Counted from the stretch's first letter, positions 1 to 6,552 are shown. The stretch is 9,571 nucleotides of DNA from a bacterium (GCA_021813005.1 JAKAMH010000030.1:1-9571), one strand, 5' to 3'. Made by a program: numbers and translations. The notes: generated by a model from the sequence alone, not told the origin.

Positions 1-9
1 GAGCCGCGT

Positions 10-43
10 TTGACGCGACTTCCTTAAATTCTATAGTTAAGAT
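10..43 (+). promoter_or_regulatory. Putative leaderless promoter of the GIY-YIG gene
   Basis: A -35-like TTGACG (10-15) and a -10-like TATAGT (32-37) are separated by 16 nt. The A of the ATG at 44 is the seventh base after the -10 box, where transcription would be expected to start, so the mRNA would have little or no leader. No Shine-Dalgarno sequence precedes the ATG, which fits. The assignment is by eye from the sigma70 consensus. Confidence 0.45.
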
Positions 44-334
44 ATGAATGAAACGTCAGACGTTTCAAATTCAAAATTCTACGTATACATTCTTTATTCT
101 TATAAAGATTGCAAACTTTATATTGGTTTTACAAATAATCTTAAGAAACGACTCACCGAACACGCAAACGGAAAAGTTAACTCAACAAGAAATAGAATTC
201 CTGTTAAATTAATCCACTACGAATATTTTATTAATCGAGCTGATGCTGAAGCTAGAGAGAAGTTTTTGAAAAGTGGATTTGGAAGACAACAATTTAAAAA
301 AATCCTGAAAAATACTTTTGATATTATTGGATAG
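44..334 (+). CDS. GIY-YIG nuclease superfamily protein (UPF0213/YhbQ-like)
   Basis: This is a 96-residue single-domain GIY-YIG protein, the usual size for the UPF0213/YhbQ group. The first motif reads YVYIL (13-17) in place of GIY, and the second is YIG (26-28). They are followed by the conserved Arg36 in KKRLTEH and by the helix AREKFLKSG, in which Glu72 is the expected metal-binding residue, so the active site looks intact. Members are small nucleases of uncertain biological role, probably cytosolic and DNA-directed. The core begins at about Phe12; the first 11 residues are an extension encoded largely by a DNA palindrome (49-67). ATG 44 is the only in-frame start. The gene is visibly more AT-rich than dinB and abuts a broken toxin gene, so recent acquisition is plausible. 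Family call is firm; the exact role is unknown. Confidence 0.88.
   Translation: MNETSDVSNSKFYVYILYSYKDCKLYIGFTNNLKKRLTEHANGKVNSTRNRIPVKLIHYEYFINRADAEAREKFLKSGFGRQQFKKILKNTFDIIG
49..67. repeat. Perfect 9-bp palindrome with 1-nt centre
   Basis: TGAAACGTC (49-57) and GACGTTTCA (59-67) are exact reverse complements around a single A at 58. In DNA this has the shape of a dimeric-protein operator. In RNA it could fold as a 7-bp stem with a 5-nt loop. It covers codons 2-8 of the GIY-YIG gene, just downstream of the predicted transcription start, and encodes the non-conserved N-terminal extension. It could be an operator, a translation-limiting hairpin, a mobile-element end, or chance. Confidence 0.5.
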
Positions 335-525
335 CTGTCCCCAAATTTTTAAATAGAAAAGGATTTTATATTAGTAGGCAAAGCGGAAGTCACATGATTC
401 TTCATCATGGTGATGATAGTACAATACGTCTTACTCTTCCCATGCACAATAAAGACTTGAAGCCGGGAACACTTGGCTCAATTCTAAAACAAGCAGGTAT
501 TGATAAAAAGGAATTATTCAAATAA
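322..525 (+). pseudogene. hicA: HicA (YcfA) mRNA-interferase toxin, 5'-truncated remnant
   Basis: The open frame from 322 to the TAA at 523-525 encodes a HicA-like C-terminal portion. It includes RKGFYISRQSGSH, with the GSH motif carrying the family's catalytic histidine, then an I-R-L-T-L-P strand, and KPGTLGSILKQAGI followed by a short acidic/basic tail. HicA toxins are dsRBD-fold RNases of about 60-80 residues that cleave mRNA and are blocked by HicB. Here the N-terminal strand and first helix (roughly 25 residues) are missing, and no ATG, GTG or TTG lies upstream in frame. The only ATG (394) is inside the domain, after the catalytic His. The frame runs into the end of the GIY-YIG gene, which seems to have replaced the 5' part. 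No hicB is recognisable downstream, so the gene is most likely dead. Confidence 0.75.
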
Positions 526-628
526 GAAGAAGTTTGGTCGTTTACATAAGATTTAATGAAGCAGGTCGAGGATACGAAAATATCCGTAGCAAATCAAAAA
601 GGCCAATTGTGTCGAAGTGATTTTTCGC
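526..628. other. Short intergenic stretch with no recognised gene
   Basis: This lies between the hicA remnant and the 3' end of the protease gene on the opposite strand. It contains a weak GGATA/TATCC hairpin around 569-584 without a T-tract. A 31-codon frame begins at ATG 556 and runs into the protease gene, but it resembles nothing known and is not HicB-like. No convincing terminator was found for either neighbour. Confidence 0.4.
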
Positions 629-1549
629 TCATTTCGCTACCTGTGAGCTAAGTAATCTGGCGATATTTTGTAAACGTGAGATAAATATTTCCCATCTGCT
701 TTCCCTCTGGCATTGCAGCTGAATAGCCTGAATGTCTTGAAGTGATGCCGTAGTTGATTCATTAGTCCGTGGGTTCATGATAGAGGTCTGTCCACTGTTA
801 TGGTTAAGCCCCAGAGCATGTCCCATCTCATGTGCCATGGTATGGATAAGTTCCCGGTTACTGTTATCAAAATAAATGTCTATTTCATTTCTGCTTGGAT
901 CAAAGACACCTTCCTCAGGCTTTTGTGCCAATGTCTGATTGAATGAGTTAATAGTAGAGTTAAGCTGCCCCACTTTAAAGTTGTAGTTATTGGACGATTG
1001 ATTGAGGTTCTTTGCCAAGGTGTTCAGCTTGTCTGCCTCTTCCTGTAACTGTTTTTGCTCCTCCGTCAATTTGGCAAACTCGTCCGGCGGCGCTCCTCCC
1101 CGATTATTCCAGTACTCGATTTGCTGATTAAGATTTTGCAGCTTTGTCTCAAAATCACTTGACAGTTGCTTATACTGGGCAATCTCAGGTTGGAGATTAG
1201 ATCTGTCTTGTGAAACAGATTGTTCCAGGCTACTTATGGAAGTGTCGAGAGACTGACGTTCGTCATAGACCATGTTCACCAAAAGCTGGCCTTGTGGATT
1301 GTATACGAGAAGTGTTTTCCCTTCAGCCATGTTCCAGATTGCCGCGGCTTGCTTAAGATCAGCCAAAACTTGTGCTCGCGTGATATTAAAGCGCGCATCA
1401 ACGGAGCCGATTGAATACTCGACTGGACTGGAGCATGGATAATAATAAAGCAGTTGGTTTAGCGTGGCTTTGCCCTCTGGCGTAAAGGCTGCAAATAAGC
1501 CGCTAAAAACTCCGATTACCACAAAGATCCCCAAGAGAATTTTTTTCAT
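629..1549 (-). CDS. Secreted matrixin-like zinc metalloprotease with central coiled coil
   Basis: This 306-residue predicted Zn-dependent protease belongs to the metzincin/matrixin type. Residues 1-22 form a signal peptide or N-terminal anchor (KK followed by a hydrophobic run). Residues 35-100 resemble the pro-part of bacterial matrixin-like proteins, with a CSSPVEYSIG segment, an Ala-rich helix ending in IW, and VYDERQ. Residues about 100-205 are Q/N/L-rich and heptad-like, so a coiled coil is likely. The catalytic site is HEMGHALGLNH with zinc ligands His240, His244 and His250 and general base Glu241. A Met-turn SIMNP follows (Met258). Cys39 and Cys280 could pair outside the cell. The C-terminal tail (284-306) is amphipathic. 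It probably acts outside the membrane on proteins; the substrate is unknown. The gene is divergent from dinB and has its own promoter. ATG 1549 places the signal peptide correctly. Confidence 0.87.
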   Translation of the reverse strand: MKKILLGIFVVIGVFSGLFAAFTPEGKATLNQLLYYYPCSSPVEYSIGSVDARFNITRAQVLADLKQAAAIWNMAEGKTLLVYNPQGQLLVNMVYDERQSLDTSISSLEQSVSQDRSNLQPEIAQYKQLSSDFETKLQNLNQQIEYWNNRGGAPPDEFAKLTEEQKQLQEEADKLNTLAKNLNQSSNNYNFKVGQLNSTINSFNQTLAQKPEEGVFDPSRNEIDIYFDNSNRELIHTMAHEMGHALGLNHNSGQTSIMNPRTNESTTASLQDIQAIQLQCQRESRWEIFISRLQNIARLLSSQVAK

Positions 1550-1602
1550 GCTTTTAGTTTTTTCAGCCTGACCCTGAGCGGGAACTGAAAGGCAATACCC
1601 TC

Positions 1603-1631
1603 ATTTTAAGCAAAATTAGCCGGCCTGGCAA
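1603..1631 (-). promoter_or_regulatory. Putative sigma70-type promoter of the metalloprotease gene
   Basis: On the minus strand TTGCCA (1631-1626) and TAAAAT (1608-1603) are separated by exactly 17 nt, giving a leader of about 48 nt before ATG 1549. No strong Shine-Dalgarno sequence is seen in that leader. The -35 box lies in an imperfect inverted repeat (CTGGCAA/TTGCCGG, about 1625-1655), which could serve as an operator. Assigned by consensus only. Confidence 0.45.
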
Positions 1632-1799
1632 GCTGTAGATATTTTGCCGGTATCAACTTAGGCTGTCCTCATCAAACAGGCAGGGCAACTTAGTCAAAAT
1701 TTCGCCTCCTAACCCGTTGACCTACTGCTGCTTATTGCCGGGAAGCGGGTCAAAATGGCAGTGGTCTGTAAATGGTATAGAAAGTACCGTTTTGTCTAC

Positions 1800-1834
1800 T
1801 TGATGTTCGTAAAATATTCGCGTATTCTTATCCT
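1800..1834 (+). promoter_or_regulatory. Putative leaderless dinB promoter with direct repeats in the spacer
   Basis: TTGATG (1800-1805), a 17-nt spacer and TATTCT (1823-1828) form a good sigma70-type promoter. ATG 1835 begins at the seventh base after the -10 box, so transcription and translation would start together; there is no Shine-Dalgarno sequence. The spacer carries GTTC (1805-1808) and ATTC (1816-1819) separated by 7 nt. This resembles the GTTC-N7-GTTC LexA box known from Alphaproteobacteria, and a third ATTC lies at 1824-1827. SOS control is possible but unproven. Confidence 0.5.
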
Positions 1835-3085
1835 ATGCCCCGAACGATTCTGCACATAGATTTTGATTCATTTTTTGCCAGTGTTGAACAGCAATATGCG
1901 CCGCACTTTCGGGGTAAACCAATCGGGGTTACAGCGACAAACGGCAGGACGTGTATCATCGCAGCCAGCCGTGAGGCAAAGCGTTTCGGCATAAAAACCG
2001 GCACGCGTACATTTGATGCCCTCCGTCTTTGTCCGGCAGTAGTCTTTGTCCCGGCCGACTTTACAAAATACTGGGAGGTAAGCAAGCAATTTATCGCCAT
2101 ATGTAAGGATTATTCTCCGTTCGTTGAGGTATTTTCCATAGACGAGTTATTTATGGATGTGACTAAGACAGCTCATCTGTTTGGGGGTGTAGAGCGTCTT
2201 ATCTCCCACATCAAAGAGCGCATCCGATCCGAGATTGGCTCCTCTATCACCGTCTCAGTCGGAATTTCGCATAATAAATTACTTGCCAAACTTGCCTCAG
2301 GGATGAGAAAGCCTGACGGAGTATGTGTCATCTCGCGGGAGAATATGACGGCTGTGTATAAAGAGGTGGCACTTACGGATATCTGCGGTATTGGTGAGCG
2401 AATTAAAGTAAGATTATGGGGCATGGGCATCTATACGCTGCTGCAACTTCGCCAGGCCCCCGTCGAGGCCCTTATGGCGGAGTTTGGGGCGGTGGAGGGA
2501 GATTTCTTGTGGAAGATAGGCCGCGGAATAGATGAGGGAATTGTTCATCCCTATACCTCCGTTGACGAGGTAAAGTCTGTGGGCCGAAACTACTGCCTCC
2601 CTCAGAATGAATACAGCAGGCGCCGAATTTTGCAGAACATTTATGAGCTTTGTGAGGAAATTGCGCTCAAACTTCGGCGTCTTGCTAAAAAGGCACGGAC
2701 TGTCGGTATCTCGCTTCGGGGCAGCTATGATATCCGTGGCCGCCACACCTGCCGCACTCCGTTTGATACGGGCCGGGATATTTTTTATCTATCTCTTGCC
2801 TCTATCGATCAAGATCTGCTCTCCACCGGATACGCGAGGCAAATACATATTTGGGTCGGCAATCTCATGGATACGGCTTCCCTTCCTCTTGCTTTACTGC
2901 CTGAGGAAAAAAAACAGGAACGGGTAGTGCGGGCAATCGATGCGCTCAATCAAAAGTACGGAGATCACACGATCCGAAACGGGTTTCTGCTCTACGCGGA
3001 CAAACTGACAACTATGCCTAACGGCTATATGGCAGACAAGTACGAGCGACAGAAAATGCTTTCAGACTGGCGGCTGCAGGGGTGA
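1835..3085 (+). CDS. dinB: DNA polymerase IV (Y-family translesion polymerase)
   Basis: This 416-residue Y-family polymerase synthesises DNA past damaged bases at low fidelity in the cytosol. The palm starts with HIDFDSFFASVEQ, where Asp9 is the first metal ligand and Phe14 the likely steric gate against ribonucleotides. The second catalytic motif SIDE (101-104) supplies Asp103 and Glu104, at the numbering seen in E. coli DinB. The SVGISHNKLLAKLASGMRKP block (141-160) and a thumb helix-hairpin-helix (DICGIGERI, 182-190) follow. The little-finger domain begins near residue 240, and the protein ends with a long tail after RNGFLLYADK. Its length is slightly above the typical ~350-residue enzyme, within the range for longer DinB/ImuB-like types, but all catalytic residues are present. 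ATG 1835 fits both the alignment and a leaderless promoter. The last 24 bp overlap the convergent nuclease gene. Confidence 0.95.
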   Translation: MPRTILHIDFDSFFASVEQQYAPHFRGKPIGVTATNGRTCIIAASREAKRFGIKTGTRTFDALRLCPAVVFVPADFTKYWEVSKQFIAICKDYSPFVEVFSIDELFMDVTKTAHLFGGVERLISHIKERIRSEIGSSITVSVGISHNKLLAKLASGMRKPDGVCVISRENMTAVYKEVALTDICGIGERIKVRLWGMGIYTLLQLRQAPVEALMAEFGAVEGDFLWKIGRGIDEGIVHPYTSVDEVKSVGRNYCLPQNEYSRRRILQNIYELCEEIALKLRRLAKKARTVGISLRGSYDIRGRHTCRTPFDTGRDIFYLSLASIDQDLLSTGYARQIHIWVGNLMDTASLPLALLPEEKKQERVVRAIDALNQKYGDHTIRNGFLLYADKLTTMPNGYMADKYERQKMLSDWRLQG

Positions 3086-3937
3086 TTGACCGGAAAAATT
3101 ATCAACGCTGGCAGTAATTGCAGGTTCTGTATTGCAAATAAATGCAAGTTCTTCGAGTGTTCTTTTTTTCTGTTCCTCGGTCATGTCTAAGGTATCAAGT
3201 CGAGATTTGTTGTCCCAGAGATCTTTGCAAAGTGTTAAATGATCCTCGAGAAGTTTCATTTTCTGAGACAGTGTGAGGGTGGTGATCATGGTGATTGGAT
3301 GCAATCCGGACTGCTCAATTAGGTCTCGCAACCCTTCCCCCTCAGGGTAGCTCCAGCTGATAACACGCATATTGGCGCACTGAGCAAATGCATTTGCATC
3401 TTTTGTCGTTTTGGTATTGGTCACTACCCAGGCCTGGTCGAGCCCATACCTATCCTTGATGTCATCAAAACGGGCTTTTGTATACATGGGTACATGTACC
3501 TCAGACCGTGTACCCGGACTGTTGTGAAACTTTGCCTCAATCATGGCTGTTAAGCCGTGTTTATGGGCGATGATGTCTATTTCATGAGTGATACATGCGC
3601 CGTTTAAGATCTGGCGGACTTTTGTATCATACCCAAGCGCCTCGAGTAGCTTGGCAACGAAGTCTTCGAACGGATATCCGGTGGGGCCAAGGAGCATAAT
3701 CGCCTGTTTCAAACTGTAACGGGATTTAGCAAATGGCACGGATGACTTTCCCAAAAACTCAGAGATGTGGTGATAAATCTCTGCCGTACTTATCTCATTG
3801 TATAGCTTGTCTTTTACATGCCTTAATACTGCCTGTTGCAGTCCGTCCGGGATACCGGCACGGCGAATGGAATTGGCCACTTTTGCTTCGTCAAAATCCG
3901 CAACTTCACCGGTTGCCTTAACCACTTTTACAGGCAT
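3062..3937 (-). CDS. ATP-cone domain plus Mrr-like PD-(D/E)XK endonuclease
   Basis: This 291-residue two-domain protein starts with an ATP-cone (residues about 1-88: VKVVKATGEVADFDEAKVANSIRRAG), the nucleotide-sensing module also found in ribonucleotide reductase and NrdR. A PD-(D/E)XK nuclease of the Mrr/restriction-endonuclease type follows. Glu91 lies in the helix FEDFVAKLLEALGY. The active site is HEIDII with Asp121, then MIEAKFH with Glu134 and Lys136. The strand WVVTNT (170-175) and a trailing helical region complete it. This combination is known from databases but not functionally assigned, to my knowledge. The likely activity is (d)ATP-responsive DNA cleavage or repair in the cytosol. 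No methylase or specificity subunit is nearby, so it is not an ordinary restriction system. ATG 3937 fits the ATP-cone start and a leaderless promoter. The 3' end overlaps dinB by 24 bp, tail to tail. Confidence 0.85.
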   Translation of the reverse strand: MPVKVVKATGEVADFDEAKVANSIRRAGIPDGLQQAVLRHVKDKLYNEISTAEIYHHISEFLGKSSVPFAKSRYSLKQAIMLLGPTGYPFEDFVAKLLEALGYDTKVRQILNGACITHEIDIIAHKHGLTAMIEAKFHNSPGTRSEVHVPMYTKARFDDIKDRYGLDQAWVVTNTKTTKDANAFAQCANMRVISWSYPEGEGLRDLIEQSGLHPITMITTLTLSQKMKLLEDHLTLCKDLWDNKSRLDTLDMTEEQKKRTLEELAFICNTEPAITASVDNFSGQSPLQPPV

Positions 3938-3943
3938 GCTTAT

Positions 3944-3972
3944 ATCTTAGCTATAGACGAAATGATTTACAA
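3944..3972 (-). promoter_or_regulatory. Putative leaderless promoter of the ATP-cone nuclease gene
   Basis: On the minus strand TTGTAA (3972-3967), a 17-nt spacer and TAAGAT (3949-3944) precede ATG 3937, whose A is the seventh base after the -10 box. Each box matches the sigma70 consensus at four of six bases. No Shine-Dalgarno sequence is present. The promoter lies just outside the inverted-repeat block at 3985-4086, so that block may have been inserted immediately upstream of it. Confidence 0.42.
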
Positions 3973-3984
3973 TGTGTCTAGACG

Positions 3985-4086
3985 ACTTACGCACTTTTTG
4001 TCACCCTTCTCCCTGCGGCGCAGGGAGAAGGATCTACCTGTCAGCCCTGCCAGCCGGCGGATCAGACTGATAGGTTTTGCGTAAAT
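3985..4086. repeat. MITE-like 102-bp block with terminal inverted repeats and internal hairpins
   Basis: ACTTACGCA (3985-3993) and the reverse complement of 4078-4086, ATTTACGCA, match at 8 of 9 positions and bound the block. Inside is a perfect 12-bp hairpin, CCTTCTCCCTGC (4005-4016) with loop GGC and GCAGGGAGAAGG (4020-4031). A second stem follows, CCTGTCAG (4037-4044) with CTGATAGG (4067-4074), carrying one G-U pair. There is no coding potential, no T-tract beside the main hairpin on either strand, and no obvious target-site duplication. A small non-autonomous mobile repeat or REP-like palindrome is the best reading; a terminator for the upstream membrane-protein gene is the alternative. 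Confidence 0.5.
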
Positions 4087-4135
4087 CGTATCTGCTCTCT
4101 TCGGAAGGCAAATCCGGGCATCGACGGCGGAAGCT

Positions 4136-6511
4136 TCATTGGCTCGAAATTCTTCTGAAGGCGATAAAATCTCCGGATTTGAAGTCCAATTTATACCGAG
4201 GATCCTTCTTTAAGGCTAGCACCATCTGTGAGAGCGCCGGCAGAGAGGGCTGGGTGTTTGAGTTATTAAGTAAGAAGAGTACTCTATCCGATTTATGCAT
4301 ATTTACCGGCACAGCGTAAACATAGCGTCTGTTGGTAATATGAGAACCAAGATTATTAGTTGCCGTCACACTTTCCTCCTCCGGAATATGCGTTAAATAG
4401 CTGTCAATGGTCCGGCTGTTTACTACCGGGTGGATGAACATATCAAGATTTGCTCCATGGGCTCCCGGCAGGGGACTGTAGAGGTAAGCACCCAGCACTA
4501 TGCACCCAACAAGATAGAGAGGTAATATGATCTGGAGCTTGGGAGGAAGTCTTCTTTCTATCCAAGAGATTGCTAAAATTGTCGAAATTAGGAAAAATGG
4601 CGTCAAGGTAGAGGTATACTGGTAGTATATCTGATGAAGTTGCGCATTGCTGCTCAGCAGATTTATCAACATATCCGGCAGAGCAAACAGCAGGGAGAAA
4701 GGAGATAAGAGAGGCAGGTAGCCAAGTGGTAAGAGGAGCTGGTTGAGATAGAGAAGTCGACTTTTCTCAAACACTATACTTAATATCTTAACGGGTGAAA
4801 AGAAGAGGTTTTTCACAATACTGGTGGGACCATCACCGAAATCGGAAAAGTAGGAAAGTGCAAAGTGCTGAGAACCAAGAAAATGCGGAATTACCTGCCA
4901 GACAAGTAGGTAAAACAAAAAGGCAGACAGGAGACTAGTTACTACTCCCAGCAGATACTTCTTTTGTATAAAAGCGATATATATGCCAAAAAAGGAGATG
5001 ATGACCCAGACCTGCTCTTTGGTGATCCCCGAAAGCACAGCCAAAAGGAAGAAGTATACGTAGCGCCGCGTGCGCATGAAATAGAAGGTTCCGAGAAGGA
5101 GTGTGGTCGCGAGTGTCACGGCATGGAAATCATAAAGCGTTGCCCTCTCAAGAGCGGGATTGAGAAGGTAGGCCAAACTTAGTAAAACTGCCAGTTGTTT
5201 ATTTTTGATCTCTTTCAATGCTATAAGATAAACAAAAAATGCACCCGCTCCGACAACGACTGCCTGTATGAGGAGAAGCAGCTTGGGACTTTGCCAGAGC
5301 GCGTAAAAAGGTGCCAAAAGGACGAGAAAAACATCGGCATGAAAGGCAAGACGGGATATCTCCCCTGCTCCGTTTGGATTCGAGAAAAGAAAGAACCGCC
5401 CGTGCAAGGTGTTCCAGACAGTTTGCGCCATGTTCCCAAGGTCAAAACGGCCGGTATAAAAATTGTCAAAACGGGAAAAACTGGCTGCGGTAAAATAGCC
5501 TATAAAGATAAACATGGCAGACAGGACGTACCAGAGGTATTTCTGTCTGACAAAAATGGTAGAGAACCTGCTCAGAAGTAGTGATCCTCGTAAACGGTAG
5601 AGTAGATAGGAAGAAAGTAAAAAAATAGCCTCACTGCCCATCAGAATAACTCGGGTGAAAAGAGAGAGAAAGCCTGCCAAACCTGTATTGACGAAGTTCT
5701 TGAGAAGAATGATTATCAAGCCTTCCCTGACGCCAAGACCGGTTGGAGCAATAATGGATAAGTATCCCGCGATAAATGCCAGGACAAAAAAGCCACTTAT
5801 CATCCAGACAAGATTTACCGGCAACAGGAAGAGTGAGGAGGCAACAAAAAAATTTCCGATGCCAAAAAAAAGTAAAGCCAAAACACTGATGAGAAGAAGA
5901 CTGGAATTCTGTCTGAATGAAAAAGGGGGTAAAACATGTGAGAGCACTCTTGACATCCGCCCCGGAAGTCGGGGCAAAACAAACTTGTTTCCGGCAAAGA
6001 AAAGGCAGACTGAGACAACTACACCAACAACGAGAAGAGATATGAGGCTACCTCCGTAGATATGGTATTGTTTGAACACAAAGGAAAGAGTCAGGAGGGA
6101 AATGAGTAATCCGCTGAGGACAAATACCTGCGCTTCAACCACGAATGAAGTAGCGAGGTGGTTTTTGGCAACTCCCCGCTCATGAAACAGAACGCTCCTG
6201 CCAAGAAATGACCAGATATTGCCGGGAATATAGCGCTTGAGTTCAGAAAAAGCCCAGAGAAAAAGTGATTCGCGAAATGGAATTTCGTAAGAATAATATC
6301 TGAGGATCTGAAACCAGATAAATCCTCTTGTTACATAAAACCCGACAAAGCAGAATATCCCAAGCAAGAGTAAACTAAAATGCATGTCATGGAGATGGGG
6401 AATAATTTCCGGAGTCTGTGGGGAAACTATAGTATAAATATAATAAAGCGCGACGATAGCAAGCGGCCAACCTATTAAAAACTTTATTATGGTCACAAAA
6501 TGAGATTTCAT
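4136..6511 (-). CDS. Flippase-like (LPG-synthase TM/UPF0104) and DUF2079 fusion membrane protein
   Basis: This 791-residue polytopic membrane protein has two recognisable halves. Residues 1-320 match the flippase-like transmembrane domain of MprF/AglD/UPF0104 proteins: many hydrophobic helices, ELKRYIPGNIWSFLGR (89-104) corresponding to the K-Y-x-PG-x-W signature, and APTGLGVREG (255-264). Residues about 325-791 match DUF2079, a GT-C-like family. It has FDLGNMAQTVWNTLHGRFF (356-374), HADVFLVLLAP (391-401), DFHA (461-464), the ITKEQ motif (496-500) and LPDMLINLLSS (611-621), then a soluble extracellular end. The first half suggests handling of a lipid or lipid-linked substrate; the second suggests transfer of a polyprenyl-linked sugar. 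Both functions are inferred from family. The gene follows the Ig-like anchor gene by 41 bp, probably co-transcribed. No Shine-Dalgarno sequence precedes ATG 6511. Confidence 0.82.
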   Translation of the reverse strand: MKSHFVTIIKFLIGWPLAIVALYYIYTIVSPQTPEIIPHLHDMHFSLLLLGIFCFVGFYVTRGFIWFQILRYYSYEIPFRESLFLWAFSELKRYIPGNIWSFLGRSVLFHERGVAKNHLATSFVVEAQVFVLSGLLISLLTLSFVFKQYHIYGGSLISLLVVGVVVSVCLFFAGNKFVLPRLPGRMSRVLSHVLPPFSFRQNSSLLLISVLALLFFGIGNFFVASSLFLLPVNLVWMISGFFVLAFIAGYLSIIAPTGLGVREGLIIILLKNFVNTGLAGFLSLFTRVILMGSEAIFLLSSYLLYRLRGSLLLSRFSTIFVRQKYLWYVLSAMFIFIGYFTAASFSRFDNFYTGRFDLGNMAQTVWNTLHGRFFLFSNPNGAGEISRLAFHADVFLVLLAPFYALWQSPKLLLLIQAVVVGAGAFFVYLIALKEIKNKQLAVLLSLAYLLNPALERATLYDFHAVTLATTLLLGTFYFMRTRRYVYFFLLAVLSGITKEQVWVIISFFGIYIAFIQKKYLLGVVTSLLSAFLFYLLVWQVIPHFLGSQHFALSYFSDFGDGPTSIVKNLFFSPVKILSIVFEKSRLLYLNQLLLPLGYLPLLSPFSLLFALPDMLINLLSSNAQLHQIYYQYTSTLTPFFLISTILAISWIERRLPPKLQIILPLYLVGCIVLGAYLYSPLPGAHGANLDMFIHPVVNSRTIDSYLTHIPEEESVTATNNLGSHITNRRYVYAVPVNMHKSDRVLFLLNNSNTQPSLPALSQMVLALKKDPRYKLDFKSGDFIAFRRISSQ

Positions 6512-6552
6512 CTATCGGTAAATAGGCCTGGACAGAAAGGTTATACGTCCAG

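Noticed and set aside
5..17. CGCGT/ACGCG hairpin near the window start, as a terminator
   Set aside because: The stem is 5 bp with a 3-nt loop and no T-tract, and it overlaps the -35 box of the GIY-YIG promoter.
3..47. Open frame from the window edge ending in TGA at 45-47, overlapping ATG 44 as ATGA
   Set aside because: Only 14 codons are visible, with no recognisable motif, and the same bases form a good promoter for the GIY-YIG gene. The ATGA overlap may be chance.
556..651. 31-codon plus-strand ORF after the hicA remnant, considered as hicB
   Set aside because: It has no HicB-like features, no ribosome binding site, and its end lies inside the protease gene on the other strand.
1681..1700. 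GGAGG-like motif on the minus strand followed by a TTG-initiated 14-codon ORF
   Set aside because: It is too short, with no similarity, and lies in the divergent intergenic region upstream of a better promoter.
1828..2100. Minus-strand ORFs of 73-110 codons inside dinB, and plus-strand ORFs at 2607-2927
   Set aside because: They are shadows of dinB, whose catalytic motifs fix the true frame across the region.
5195..6059. Plus-strand ORFs of 60-134 codons opposite the flippase-DUF2079 gene
   Set aside because: Lys/Arg-rich translations are the antisense of hydrophobic Phe/Leu codons; no family signature is seen.
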